A stretch of DNA of 64,000 nt from Nocardioides sp. Root122 (lineage in GTDB: Bacteria > Actinomycetota > Actinomycetes > Propionibacteriales > Nocardioidaceae), in the NCBI RefSeq assembly GCF_001425025.1, contig NZ_LMDE01000001.1:230751-294750 (forward strand), in the 5' to 3' direction. Both the position numbers and the translations under genes were made by a program. Shown in pieces: positions 26,307 through 34,746 of the stretch. Numbering within the stretch: position 1 is the first letter of the stretch; each line of letters opens with the position of its first letter. The notes beneath the pieces were generated by a model. That model did not search any database. It saw nothing but the letters and a program-made list of their open reading frames with translations, and was not told where the DNA came from.

Positions 26307-26813
26307 ATGCCCTGCACGAGCGAGGAGTTCGAGGAGTTCGCCGTCGCGCGGACGCCCCAGCTCTATCGCGCCGCGTGGCTGATGTGCGGCGACGCCCACC
26401 GGGCCGAGGACCTGGTCCAGGACACCCTGGCCAAGGTCTACGTCCGGTGGCACCGCCGCCTGGGCGCACCGATCGAGCACCCCGTCGCCTACGCCCACAC
26501 GACGCTCGCGCGTACGTACCTCAGCGCGCAGCGCCGACGCAGCACCCACGAGACACCGATCGAGCACCTGCCCGAGCGGGTCGGACCCGGTGGAGACGCC
26601 GCCACCGGGATCGCCCTCCGCGCAGCGCTCGACGAGCTGGCGCCGCTGGGCCGGGCGGGCCTGGTCCTGCGCTACCTCGAGGACGTCTCGGTGGCCGACA
26701 CGGCCGACGCGCTCGGGGTCAGCCCGGGCGCGGTGCGCAACCGCACCCTCCGCGCACTCGACCGCCTCCGTGCCGTGCTGGGCCCGTCCCTCCGCGACCT
26801 GCTGGAAACCTGA
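26307..26813 (+). CDS. SigE-family ECF sigma factor
   Basis: 168 residues. Region 2: EFAVARTPQLYRAAWLMCGD and RAEDLVQDTLAKVYVRW; region 4: LVLRYLEDVSVADTADALGV and SPGAVRNRTLRALDRLR, typical of the small SigE-like actinobacterial ECF group. AGGAGAGAC gives the start. The next gene follows after 10 nt, its ribosome-binding site formed by the stop region (TGAGGAGG), and encodes the likely membrane partner. Confidence 0.92.
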   Translation: MPCTSEEFEEFAVARTPQLYRAAWLMCGDAHRAEDLVQDTLAKVYVRWHRRLGAPIEHPVAYAHTTLARTYLSAQRRRSTHETPIEHLPERVGPGGDAATGIALRAALDELAPLGRAGLVLRYLEDVSVADTADALGVSPGAVRNRTLRALDRLRAVLGPSLRDLLET

Positions 26814-26823
26814 GGAGGATTCC

Positions 26824-27579
26824 ATGACTGCGCACGACACCGGCGTCACCGAGCTGCTCCGCCGGGCCAGTGACGGCCTCACCCCCGACGTCGACCGCCT
26901 CGTCGTCGGCGGCATCACCCGCGGCCGCTCGCGCCAGCGCCGCGCCCGGATCGGTACGACGGTCGCCTCGCTCGCCGTGATCGGCGTCGTCGGCGGGCTG
27001 GCGGCCGTCGTACCCCGGCTGGGCGCTGCGGACAGCGCCCCGGACCCCGGCTTCGCCACCGACGGGAGCGCCACTGCCACACAGGCGCCGACCGTGAGTC
27101 CGACGGCCCCGGCGGAGCCCGCCGACGTGGAGCTCGCCGGCTTCGGGGCCGACGAGATGCCGGCCATGGTGGTCGACCTCATCGGGACGAAGTGGGGCGA
27201 GCGACCGGAGCCCACGGTCAGCGTGGTGGACCAGCCCGACCTCAAGCGGGTGGAGTTCACCTACGACGGGATGCTCACCACGCTCGGGCTCGAGCGTGCG
27301 GAGCCTCTCGACGAGAGGACCTGTGCCCAGCAGGCAGGACAGATCGGGGGCGTGTGCGTGTTGGCCCCGCCGTCGGAGCCGATGATCCGGTGGGGACCCA
27401 CGCTCGCCGACGGCGTCACCTGCCAGGGCGCCAACCAGTTCCGTGGCGGTTGGGAGATCTACGTGACCTCCTGCAACGCCGCTGTGGCGAAGGATTCCAC
27501 GACGTTGGCCGACGCACCGCCGATCACCATCCCGGAACTGGTCGACATCGCCACCAGCGACGTCTGGTTCGCCCCGTAG
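26824..27579 (+). CDS. Single-pass membrane protein, probable sigma-factor partner
   Basis: 251 residues: a basic cytoplasmic N-terminus of about 42 residues (LLRRASDGLTPDVDRLVVGG, typical of proteins encoded after SigE-like sigma factors), one membrane helix (IGTTVASLAVIGVVGGLAAVV in parts, about 43-63), a Thr/Pro-rich linker and an outside domain with four cysteines. The position suggests an anti-sigma or signal-sensing role, but no zinc anti-sigma motif is present. Confidence 0.75.
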   Translation: MTAHDTGVTELLRRASDGLTPDVDRLVVGGITRGRSRQRRARIGTTVASLAVIGVVGGLAAVVPRLGAADSAPDPGFATDGSATATQAPTVSPTAPAEPADVELAGFGADEMPAMVVDLIGTKWGERPEPTVSVVDQPDLKRVEFTYDGMLTTLGLERAEPLDERTCAQQAGQIGGVCVLAPPSEPMIRWGPTLADGVTCQGANQFRGGWEIYVTSCNAAVAKDSTTLADAPPITIPELVDIATSDVWFAP

Positions 27580-27582
27580 GGA

Positions 27583-28215
27583 TCAGTCGACCCGGACCGC
27601 GCGGAGCCAGGTGACGAGCGGGCGCAGCGCCTTCCAGTCGGCGCGGACCCGGTCGGCGAGGCCGGCGCCGATGGCGTCGGCCTCGAAGCCGTAGGACCGG
27701 CCGACGAAGAGCTGCTTGTGGCGCAGCAGGTGGATGCGCGGGTGGTCGGCGTCGTAGCCGCGCGGCGAGGTCTTCAGCCGGTCGCCACCGACCTCGAAGC
27801 CGTCCTTCTCGAGCTTCCTCAGCAGTCGCTCGAGTGCGGTGCCGGTCTTATCGGCGGCCATCGCGTCGCGGATCGCGGCCAGCGCGGGGCCGTCGGCGTC
27901 GTAGAAGCCGGCGCCGACGCGGGTGCCGCGCGGGGAGATCTCGAAGTACCACCCCGTCCGCGGGCCTGCGGCGACGAAGGCGCCCTGGTGGGTCTTGTAG
28001 GGCGTCTTGTCCTTGGCGAACCGGACGTCGCGGTAGGGACGGAACACCTTGGCCGTCCCGAACTCCGGCTCGAGCTCGGCCATCAACGCCTTCATCGGTG
28101 CCACGACCGACTCCTTCCAGACGTGCTTGTGGCTCTCCCAGAACGACTTGGTGTTGTCCATCTCGAGGTCGTCGTAGAAGTCGAGCGCAGCGACGGGGAA
28201 TCCGGTGAAGCTCAC
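27583..28215 (-). CDS. DUF2461 family protein
   Basis: 210 residues spanning the whole DUF2461/TIGR02453 family: N-terminal FPVAALDFYDDLEMDNTKSF, central FRPYRDVRFAKDKTPYKTHQ, then GWYFEISPRGTRVGAGFY and the C-terminal KTSPRGYDADHPRIHLLRHK. Family function is unknown. Cytoplasmic. It lies tail to tail with the membrane protein gene before it (3-nt gap). Confidence 0.93.
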   Translation of the reverse strand: MSFTGFPVAALDFYDDLEMDNTKSFWESHKHVWKESVVAPMKALMAELEPEFGTAKVFRPYRDVRFAKDKTPYKTHQGAFVAAGPRTGWYFEISPRGTRVGAGFYDADGPALAAIRDAMAADKTGTALERLLRKLEKDGFEVGGDRLKTSPRGYDADHPRIHLLRHKQLFVGRSYGFEADAIGAGLADRVRADWKALRPLVTWLRAVRVD

Positions 28216-28225
28216 CCCTCGAAGG

Positions 28226-29332
28226 CTAGGCGACGCTGGCCCACACCTGCTCGTCGCCCTGCTCGCCCATCGCGGAGATCGACAGCACCCCGCCGCCGCA
28301 GACCGGCTCGGCGATGAAGGCGTTGCCGCGTGACGTGGTCTCGTAGGCGATCTCGAGCGTGTGGTCCGGCGTCCAGCGCATGAGTCGTGCGGGCTCGTCG
28401 GGGGTCTGCGGGTCGCGGACGAAGAAGACCGAGTCGCCGCACGGCACGAGGGACCCTGTCGCGCCGGGACCGAGGTCGAAGAAGCCGTCCCCGGCCGAGG
28501 CGTGGAAGGTCGCCTCCTCCTGGCGTCGTGGCTTCGGCACCTCCGACCAGATCGCGCCGTCGGCGGTCGCGGCGACGTCCCAGCCGAGGCACTCCGCCGG
28601 CCCGGTGACGGGCTGCGGCACGCCGCTCGCGTCGAGGACGGTGAGGGTCCGGCAGGCCACCGGCCGGGCGTCGTCGAAGGTCATCATCCCGATGCCGTGC
28701 TCGCTGGCCGTGAGACCGGACCAGCCGGTGCGGGAAGGCGCGCACCAGCCGTCCTCGCCGTTGCTGTCGGCGAGGGCGCTGGTCGCCAGGCAGTACGCCC
28801 GGTCGTCGCCGTACGTCGGGTAGTAGAGGTCGCCGTCGACCAGCGCCCACGAACCGCCGCTGGCGGGGGTGGGTCCGACCAGTGTCGACTTCTTGCCGGT
28901 GGCGAGGTCGACCACGTCCACCTCGCTCGGGCGGGTCTCGGCCTTGTCCTGACGGACGACGACGGCCCACGCGGCGCTCATCAGCACCTCGGACACGGTG
29001 CGTCCGGGTCCGGCGGCGATGCCCACCGAGTCGCCGTCCCTGGCGAGGTCGACGGTGCTGTCGCCGCGGCTGCCCAGGGCCTCCCACTCGGGACCGCGGA
29101 CGTAGCGGGCGCCGGGCGGCACGCCGGTGTTCTTCCAGTCGAGGACGTGCTCGACGGGCTCGGCGACCTCGGGATCGTCCGCGCTCCCGCCAGTGCGGGA
29201 GGGCTCGCCGGTCGGCGCGCTGGTCGAGCTCGTCGGTGCCGTGGGCGGCGCGTCGTCGTCCGGGTCCCCGGTGCTGCCGCACCCGGCGAGGCCGACGAGC
29301 AACGCCAGCGCGACCGTCGTACGCACGCGCAC
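28226..29332 (-). CDS. Exported lipoprotein of unknown function
   Basis: 368 residues. Signal with lipobox VGLAGC (Cys18), a Thr/Ser/Pro-rich linker to about residue 60, then an outside domain of repeated strands with WALVDGDLYYPTYGDDRAYC, VAATADGAIWSEVP and SVFFVRDP, suggesting a propeller-like fold, with several paired cysteines. It starts 1 nt after the stop of the C39-like protein gene, so the two are one operon and may act together at the cell surface. Confidence 0.8.
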   Translation of the reverse strand: MRVRTTVALALLVGLAGCGSTGDPDDDAPPTAPTSSTSAPTGEPSRTGGSADDPEVAEPVEHVLDWKNTGVPPGARYVRGPEWEALGSRGDSTVDLARDGDSVGIAAGPGRTVSEVLMSAAWAVVVRQDKAETRPSEVDVVDLATGKKSTLVGPTPASGGSWALVDGDLYYPTYGDDRAYCLATSALADSNGEDGWCAPSRTGWSGLTASEHGIGMMTFDDARPVACRTLTVLDASGVPQPVTGPAECLGWDVAATADGAIWSEVPKPRRQEEATFHASAGDGFFDLGPGATGSLVPCGDSVFFVRDPQTPDEPARLMRWTPDHTLEIAYETTSRGNAFIAEPVCGGGVLSISAMGEQGDEQVWASVA

Positions 29333-29333
29333 G

Positions 29334-30560
29334 TCAGACGCCCACGTTGTGCTGGAAGTGGTCGAGGTTGGCGCGGTAGGAGCGGTAGGCGTTGCGCCAC
29401 TGCACGCGGCCGATCCGCGGCTCGCTCGGGTCGAACCGCGACTGGTCCCACGGCTCGAACCAGCCGAGCTGCGGGTTGCCGCCCGGGTTCTGGTCGAAGC
29501 CGCGGCCGACCTGGAAGTGCCCGCTCGCGTCGTCGTCGAGGTAGGGGTAGTACTGCTTGAGCAGGACGGGATGGAGCACGACCGGCGCGCGGTAGTCGTG
29601 GACGTGGCGCATCATCAGGCGGTACCACTGCTTGAAGGTGAAGTCGCTGATGTCGAGGACGACGTAGGGGCCGGCCTTGTCCTTGGCGTCGTAGTCGGTC
29701 TTGTTGTTCACCACGCGCACCATGTCGGTGATGGCGGTGCCGTCGGTGGTGGTGCCGAGGCGGCGGGCCCAGTAGGACTGGTTCTTGCGCTGCTTGCTCG
29801 AGCTCCAGCCAATGGCCTGCATCGTCGCGGGACCGCACCACCAGGTCTGGTTCTGCGCGAGGATGCGTGACTCCTTGAGGATGGAGAACTTCTCGGGGTA
29901 GTTGTTGCCGAACCCGCCGCGCTCGTCGCCCCCGGTCAGGTCGGACATCGCGACCTCGGGGTGCCTCGCCGCGAAGTCGTCCGGCAGCTCGACGCCCTGG
30001 ATCTCGTGGCGCAGCATCCAGACCTTGCCCACGGACTGGGCGGCCATGGTCAGCTCCGCGCGCTCGGAGTCGGTGCGGGCGATCGCGCTGCGCGCGTTGT
30101 TGCGGGCGATGATCCCGTCGGCGTCGAGGTCGCCGGTGCGCTCCCGCCCGAACGTCGGCCGCGCGACCAGGCGGGCGGCGAGGGCCTCGCGGGACTGGTT
30201 GGTCCAGCCGAAGCCGAGGCAGTAGCGCTGGCCGTCGAAGACCGCGCAGCGCACGGACGCCCGCGCGAGCGCCGTACGTCCCTGGGCGCGGTCGAGCCCG
30301 GCGCCCTCGGCGAGCACGCGGTCGATCTCGGCCTGCATCGCGCGGGTCACCTTGCCCCGGCCGACCGTGCCCGGGGCGGCGGTCGTCTCGGCCGTCGGGG
30401 CGATCGAGCCGTCGTCGTCGCCGCCGTCGGGCAGGAACGGGACGGCCCCCAGGGTCAGCGCGAGCGCCGCCGCGGCGATGGTGACGGGGTGCCGCCAGAG
30501 CGGGCGTGTGCGGTCACCGCCGGCGATCTGGTGGGCGAGGAAACGGGGAAGGGCAGGCAT
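29334..30560 (-). CDS. Membrane-anchored papain-like (C39-type) protein
   Basis: 408 residues. After a short cytoplasmic N-terminus comes one membrane helix (VTIAAAALALTLGAVPFL, about 29-46), a long linker and a peptidase-like domain: Cys242 in NQTWWCGPATMQAIGW, an Asp in DTTG/DISDF strands and the histidine in SGHFQVGRGFDQ. This Cys/His order and spacing suit the C39-like peptidase fold. N-terminal to it is a region with two cysteines (RCAVFDGQRYCLGFGW). Substrate unknown. ATG 30560 is chosen because the longer upstream frame has no signal. Confidence 0.78.
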   Translation of the reverse strand: MPALPRFLAHQIAGGDRTRPLWRHPVTIAAAALALTLGAVPFLPDGGDDDGSIAPTAETTAAPGTVGRGKVTRAMQAEIDRVLAEGAGLDRAQGRTALARASVRCAVFDGQRYCLGFGWTNQSREALAARLVARPTFGRERTGDLDADGIIARNNARSAIARTDSERAELTMAAQSVGKVWMLRHEIQGVELPDDFAARHPEVAMSDLTGGDERGGFGNNYPEKFSILKESRILAQNQTWWCGPATMQAIGWSSSKQRKNQSYWARRLGTTTDGTAITDMVRVVNNKTDYDAKDKAGPYVVLDISDFTFKQWYRLMMRHVHDYRAPVVLHPVLLKQYYPYLDDDASGHFQVGRGFDQNPGGNPQLGWFEPWDQSRFDPSEPRIGRVQWRNAYRSYRANLDHFQHNVGV

Positions 30561-30645
30561 GGGGAAGGACCTTCGATCCGAGAACAACGGACGCCCCACT
30601 GTCCTCTGTGGCCCCAGAAGGCGCAAGTCTCACTTCCGTCTCACA

Positions 30646-30715
30646 GGTGACCGGGCACTTCGTTCCCGTCCGGGGTGGTGACCGGGCACTTCGTCCCCGT
30701 CCGGGGTGGTGACCG
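30646..30715. repeat. 31-bp tandem repeat, family B (locus 1)
   Basis: Two full 31-bp units (30646-30676, 30677-30707) beginning GGTGACCGGGCACTTCG, and the first 8 nt of a third. They differ at one base. Inverted copies with the same 31-bp period are at 32464-32522. This pair sits between dcd and the C39-like gene, directly after the dcd stop. Confidence 0.9.
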
Positions 30716-30717
30716 TC

Positions 30718-31293
30718 TCAGATGGGCGTGCGGTGGAAGTTCTGGAACGAGCGGCTCGGGGTGGGCCCGCGCTGCCCCTGGTAGCGCGAGCCGTACTTCT
30801 CCGAGCCGTACGGGTGCTCGCTGGGCGAGGACAGCCGGAAGAAGCAGAACTGGCCGATCTTCATGCCCGGGTAGAGCTTGATCGGGAGCGTCGCGACGTT
30901 GGCGAGCTCCAGGGTGACGTGCCCGGAGAAGCCGGGGTCGACGAAGCCCGCGGTAGCGTGGGTGAGCAGGCCGAGGCGGCCCAGCGACGACTTGCCCTCG
31001 ACGCGTGCCGCGATGTCGTCGGGCAGCGAGATGACCTCGTAGGTCGAGCCGAGCACGAACTCGCCCGGGTGCAGGATGAACGGCTCGTCGCCCTCGGGCT
31101 CGACCTCGCGGGTCAGGTCGGACTGGTCGGCCATCGGGTCGATGTCGGGGTAGCGGTGGTTCTCGAAGACGCGGAAGAACCGGTCGAGGCGTACGTCGAT
31201 GCTCGAGGGCTGCATCATCGCGGGATCCCACGGATCGAGCGCGATCCGGCCGGCGTCGATCTCGGCGGTGATGTCACGGTCGGAGAGCAGCAC
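30718..31293 (-). CDS. dcd: dCTP deaminase, probably bifunctional (dUMP-forming)
   Basis: 191 residues that follow mycobacterial Dcd closely: [47 protein letters not shown] (with the catalytic Glu), [14 protein letters not shown] and the C-terminal [15 protein letters not shown]. This subgroup converts dCTP to dUMP directly, combining deaminase and dUTPase steps, and supplies dUMP for thymidylate synthesis. GTG 31293 is the start that gives the conserved LLSDRD opening. Single-gene unit on the minus strand. Confidence 0.95.
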   Translation of the reverse strand: MLLSDRDITAEIDAGRIALDPWDPAMMQPSSIDVRLDRFFRVFENHRYPDIDPMADQSDLTREVEPEGDEPFILHPGEFVLGSTYEVISLPDDIAARVEGKSSLGRLGLLTHATAGFVDPGFSGHVTLELANVATLPIKLYPGMKIGQFCFFRLSSPSEHPYGSEKYGSRYQGQRGPTPSRSFQNFHRTPI

Positions 31294-31320
31294 GCGGCCA
31301 ACCTAGCCGCAGACGTCACT

Positions 31321-31359
31321 CGGTGGTTGAGGTGCGAGCGGAGCGAGCCTCGAAACCAC
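31321..31359. repeat. Palindromic repeat, family A, copy 4
   Basis: Same 39-bp element as at 10374 and 21883 (opposite orientation to the former), placed in the promoter gap between divergent dcd and the SGNH hydrolase gene. Confidence 0.85.
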
Positions 31360-31406
31360 GCCCCACCACCTGGGAGCGGCCGACACCCCACCGGCACAAT
31401 GGATCA

Positions 31407-32168
31407 GTGACCTTCCACCGCTACGTCGCCCTGGGCGACTCGTTCACCGAGGGCGTCGGCGACCCCGACCCCTCCCGCCCCAACGGGCTGCGCGGCTGGG
31501 CCGACCGCGTCGCCGAGGTGCTCGCGCAGCAGACCGACGACTTCGGCTACGCCAACCTCGCCATCCGCGGGCGCAAGCTCGGCCCGATCGTGGCCGAACA
31601 GGTGGACGCCGCCATCGCGCTGCAGCCCGACCTGATCACGATCCACGGCGGCGGCAACGACGTGCTCCGCCCGCGGGTCGACCTCGACGCCCTCGCCGTG
31701 ATGTACGACGAGGCGGTCGCGCGGCTCGCGACCACCGGCGCAACGGTGGTCATGTTCACCATCTTCGACCCCGGCGCCGGGGGCATCTACGGCCCCGTGC
31801 GCGGCCGGATGGCGATCTTCAACGAGTGGGTGCGCGAGATCGCCGACCGGCACGGCGCCACCATCGTCGACATGTGGCGGATGCGCGACATCGAGATCGC
31901 CGGCGTCATGGACACCGACCGGATGCACCTCAACTCCTCCGGCCACACCCACATGGCCCACGCGGTGCTCGAGGCGATCGGCGTCGAGCACGGCCTCGAG
32001 CCGGTCGAGGTCGGTCCCCTGCCCGTGCTCGACCGCCGCCAGCAGTGGCGCGCCAACGCCCAGTGGACGCGCGAGTTCTTGGTCCCGTGGGTCCACCGCC
32101 GCCTCACCGGCCGCTCCTCCGGCGACACCGTCTCGGCGAAGCACCCGAGCCTGTCGAGCGTGCGGTAG
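31407..32168 (+). CDS. SGNH/GDSL-family hydrolase
   Basis: 253 residues with all SGNH blocks: GDSFTEG (catalytic Ser), NLAIRGRK, GGGNDVL and the C-terminal DRMHLNSSGH with Asp and His. No signal peptide, so a cytoplasmic esterase or acyl hydrolase. The start is GTG 31407: CACAAT ends 6 nt before it, a leaderless promoter. It is 114 nt from divergent dcd, as in related actinobacteria. Confidence 0.92.
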   Translation: MTFHRYVALGDSFTEGVGDPDPSRPNGLRGWADRVAEVLAQQTDDFGYANLAIRGRKLGPIVAEQVDAAIALQPDLITIHGGGNDVLRPRVDLDALAVMYDEAVARLATTGATVVMFTIFDPGAGGIYGPVRGRMAIFNEWVREIADRHGATIVDMWRMRDIEIAGVMDTDRMHLNSSGHTHMAHAVLEAIGVEHGLEPVEVGPLPVLDRRQQWRANAQWTREFLVPWVHRRLTGRSSGDTVSAKHPSLSSVR

Positions 32169-32211
32169 CCCCGGTCCGGTATCGTTCGGCCCGCCGTCCC
32201 CGGACGGCACT

Positions 32212-32287
32212 GCGGATGTAGCTCAGTTGGTAGAGCGCGACCTTCCCAAGGTCGATGTCGCGAGTTCGAATCTCGTCATCCGCTCCA
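32212..32287 (+). tRNA. tRNA-Gly (anticodon CCC)
   Basis: 76 nt with encoded CCA. Acceptor stem GCGGATG/CATCCGC, D-arm GCTCAGTTGGTAGAGC, anticodon arm CGACC-TTCCCAA-GGTCG (anticodon CCC, reads GGG), T-arm with GTTCGAATC. Its 3' half from 32251 is duplicated at 32343. Confidence 0.93.
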
Positions 32288-32434
32288 CAAGGAACGTAGT
32301 CCCCTACGTTCTGAACGCGCCGAGCGCGACGCTCTGCTCACCGTCGATGTCGCGAGTTCGAATCTCGTCATCCGCTCCACAAGGGACCTGGTCCCCTGCG
32401 TTCTGAACGCGGTGAGCGCGACGCTCTTCCCACG
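32251..32434 (+). repeat. 92-bp tandem duplication containing the tRNA 3' half
   Basis: Unit 1 (32251-32342) starts in the anticodon stem of tRNA-Gly and runs 55 nt past its end; unit 2 (32343-32434) begins with 42 identical bases, including the T-arm, acceptor 3' strand and CCA, then diverges. Unit 2 has no 5' half and cannot make a tRNA. Confidence 0.85.
32292..32311 (+). terminator. Hairpin after tRNA-Gly
   Basis: GAACGTAG-TCCC-CTACGTTC, an 8-bp perfect stem 4 nt after the CCA; the counterpart in the duplicated unit has decayed. No T-tract. Likely the end of, or a processing structure in, the tRNA transcript. Confidence 0.55.
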
Positions 32435-32463
32435 GACATCGCCGCGCCCGTCAGTCCTTGCCG

Positions 32464-32522
32464 CCGGACGGGGACGAAGTGCCCGGTCACCGTTCTGGAC
32501 GGGGACTAAGTGCCCGGTCACC
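32464..32522. repeat. 31-bp tandem repeat, family B (locus 2, inverted)
   Basis: Two units in opposite orientation to those at 30646-30715, at 32464-32491 and 32495-32522, again spaced 31 bp, containing GACGGGGACGAAGTGCCCGG and GACGGGGACTAAGTGCCCGG. Together the two loci flank dcd, the SGNH gene and tRNA-Gly as an inverted repeat. Confidence 0.9.
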
Positions 32523-32586
32523 GGCTCGGCCGGTCCACATCGTGGGCCAGGCCGTACCCGTGTGCCCCACGCACCGGCAGGTGTGG

Positions 32587-32619
32587 TTAGGCTGTCCTAA
32601 GTTAGGTCAGCCTCACTTA
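32587..32619 (+). promoter_or_regulatory. Double IdeR/DtxR iron box
   Basis: Two adjoining matches to the TTAGGTTAGGCTAACCTAA consensus: TTAGGCTGTCCTAA (32587-32600) and TTAGGTCAGCCTCACTTA (32602-32619), 18 nt before the first gene of the siderophore uptake operon. An iron-loaded IdeR/DtxR repressor should shut off the operon. Confidence 0.85.
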
Positions 32620-32636
32620 CCCGTTCCGGAGACACG

Positions 32637-33698
32637 ATGAAGCGAACGCTCGCGCCCACGGCCCTCAAGGCCGCCGCGGCCTCCCTGCTGGTCGCAGCCC
32701 TCACCGGCTGCAGCACCGGTTCCACCGACTCGACCGCCAGCGAGGGCGAGCCCACGGCCACCACCAGCGCCGAGGCCGACGCGTTCCCCGTCACCATCGA
32801 GCACGCGCTCGGTGAGACCACCATCGAGTCCGAGCCGACGCGCGTCGTCGCGGTGGGCTACGCCGAGGCCGACTACCCGCTGTCGCTGGGCGTGGTCCCG
32901 ATCGGCGCCGACAAGATCGAGTACGCCGGCAACGAGAACGCGTCGTCCGACTGGTTCGACGAGGCCCTCGGCGACATCGAGGGGGCCGAGCAGCCGAAGC
33001 GGTTCAGCACCGCCGACGGCGTCCCGGTCGACCAGATCGTCAAGCTGCAGCCGGACCTCGTGACCGCCACCCAGTCCGGCATCACCCAGGAGGAGTACGA
33101 CCGGCTGACCGAGGCCGGCATCCCGGTCGTCGCCTACCCCGAGGCTCCGTACAACACCACCTGGCAGGAGTCGCTGGAGATGGTCGGCCAGGCGCTCGGC
33201 CGCTCCGAGCTCGCCGCGCAGGTCCAGGCGGACACCGAGCAGGTCATCGCCGACACCGCCGCCGAGTTCCCGCAGCTCGAGGGCAGGACCTTCACCTTCG
33301 CCGGCCCCAACGCCGACCCCTCGTCGTTCTACGTCTACACGACGATGGACAACCGCCCCCGCCTGCTCGTCGAGCTCGGCATGGAGAACTCCCCGCTCGT
33401 CGAGGAGCGCAGCGAGCCGGGCCAGTTCCTGTTCAACATCTCCTCCGAGCGCACCGCCCAGCTCGACGCCGACGTGTTCCTGACCTACGCCACCTCGGAG
33501 GCCAACGTGAAGGAGCTGGCCGACGACCCGCTGGTCAAGCAGATCCCGGCCGTCGCCGACAACCGCTGGTACGCCCAGGTCGACCCGATCGAGTCCATCG
33601 GCCTCTCGGCCCCCTCGCCGCTGTCGATCCCGGTCGCGATGGAGATGTTCGTCCCGAAGGTCGCCGCGGCGGTCGACGGCGACGGCTCCACCCCCTGA
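32637..33698 (+). CDS. Iron-siderophore ABC transporter substrate-binding lipoprotein
   Basis: 353 residues. Lipoprotein signal with lipobox LTGC (Cys25), a Ser/Thr-rich linker, then a class III (FecB/FepB-type) binding domain: FPVTIEHALGETTIESEPTRVV, the hinge region VDQIVKLQPDLVTATQSG and the C-lobe with YARW-like NRWYAQVD. It captures a ferric siderophore outside the membrane for the two permeases and ATPase that follow. GGAGACACG precedes ATG. First gene of a five-gene iron-repressed operon. Confidence 0.94.
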   Translation: MKRTLAPTALKAAAASLLVAALTGCSTGSTDSTASEGEPTATTSAEADAFPVTIEHALGETTIESEPTRVVAVGYAEADYPLSLGVVPIGADKIEYAGNENASSDWFDEALGDIEGAEQPKRFSTADGVPVDQIVKLQPDLVTATQSGITQEEYDRLTEAGIPVVAYPEAPYNTTWQESLEMVGQALGRSELAAQVQADTEQVIADTAAEFPQLEGRTFTFAGPNADPSSFYVYTTMDNRPRLLVELGMENSPLVEERSEPGQFLFNISSERTAQLDADVFLTYATSEANVKELADDPLVKQIPAVADNRWYAQVDPIESIGLSAPSPLSIPVAMEMFVPKVAAAVDGDGSTP

Positions 33699-33726
33699 TC
33701 GCCCCCGGACGAGCGAGAGACCTGAG

Positions 33727-34746
33727 ATGACGGCCACCACCGGGATCGAGCTGCTGGACCGGCCGCGGAGCACCTCCGCGGCCGGCCCCGCGACGGCGTA
33801 CGCCGTGCTGCTCGGGCTGCTGGTGGCGGCCGCCCTCGCGTCGCTCCTCCTCGGGTCCCGGCTGGTCTCCCCGACCGCGGTCCTCGAGGCCGGGCCCGAC
33901 CGCACCGTGATCGAGGTCCGCGCCGTCCGGACGGTCCTCGGCCTCCTCGTCGGGATGGCGCTCGGCGTGGCCGGCGCCTGCATGCAGGGCCTGACCCGCA
34001 ACCCGCTCGCCGACCCCGGCATCCTCGGGGTGAACTCGGGTGCCGCGCTCGCGATCGTGCTCGGCATCTCCTTCCTCGGCGCGGGCGGGATCTGGGCCTT
34101 CGTCGTCCTCGGCCTGGTCGGTGCGGCCGTCGCCTCGGTCGCGGTCCACGCCATCGCCGGCATCGGCCGCGACGGGGCGACGCCCGCCAAGCTCACCGTC
34201 GCGGGCGCGGCGTTCGCCGCGGCCGCGAGCAGCTGGACGATCGCCGTGCAGCTCGTCGACCAGACCGCGCTCGACATCATGCGGCGCTGGCAGGTCGGCT
34301 CGATCGGCGGCCGGCCGTGGGACCTCGTCGTCTCGCTCGCCCCGGTCTTCCTCGTCGGCACGCTCCTCGCACTGGCGCTCAGCCGGACCCTCAACGCCCT
34401 CGCGCTCGGTGAGGAGATGGCCACCGGGCTCGGCCGCCACACCACCCGCGACCGGATCCTCGTCGGCCTGGCGATCGTGCTGCTGGCCGGCACCGCCACC
34501 GCGGCCGCCGGGCCGATCGCCTTCGTCGGGCTGATCGTCCCCCACCTCGTCCGCACCCGCACCGGATCCGACCACCGGCACCTGCTCCCGCTCAGTGCCG
34601 GATTCGGGGCGGTGCTCGTGCTGCTCGGCGACACCGCCGGGCGCATCGTCCTGCCGCCGTCCGAGGTGCAGGTCGGGATCATGACGGCGGTCATCGGCGT
34701 GCCCTTCTTCCTCCTCCTCGTACGCCGCGGACGGATGGGCATGTGA
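33727..34746 (+). CDS. Iron-siderophore ABC permease (FecCD family), subunit 1
   Basis: 339 residues, about nine to ten membrane helices. Family signatures: RAVRTVLGLLVGMALGVAGA followed by MQGLTRNPLADPGILGVNSGA, and GPIAFVGLIVPHLVR with the coupling helix to the ATPase. Its stop overlaps the start of the second permease (GTG inside ATGTGA), so the two subunits are made together. Confidence 0.95.
   Translation: MTATTGIELLDRPRSTSAAGPATAYAVLLGLLVAAALASLLLGSRLVSPTAVLEAGPDRTVIEVRAVRTVLGLLVGMALGVAGACMQGLTRNPLADPGILGVNSGAALAIVLGISFLGAGGIWAFVVLGLVGAAVASVAVHAIAGIGRDGATPAKLTVAGAAFAAAASSWTIAVQLVDQTALDIMRRWQVGSIGGRPWDLVVSLAPVFLVGTLLALALSRTLNALALGEEMATGLGRHTTRDRILVGLAIVLLAGTATAAAGPIAFVGLIVPHLVRTRTGSDHRHLLPLSAGFGAVLVLLGDTAGRIVLPPSEVQVGIMTAVIGVPFFLLLVRRGRMGM

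Noticed and set aside
30646..30715. CRISPR array
   Set aside because: Direct tandem units with no spacers and no cas genes.
32251..32434. Second tRNA gene
   Set aside because: The repeat has only the 3' half; no acceptor 5' strand, D-arm or anticodon loop.
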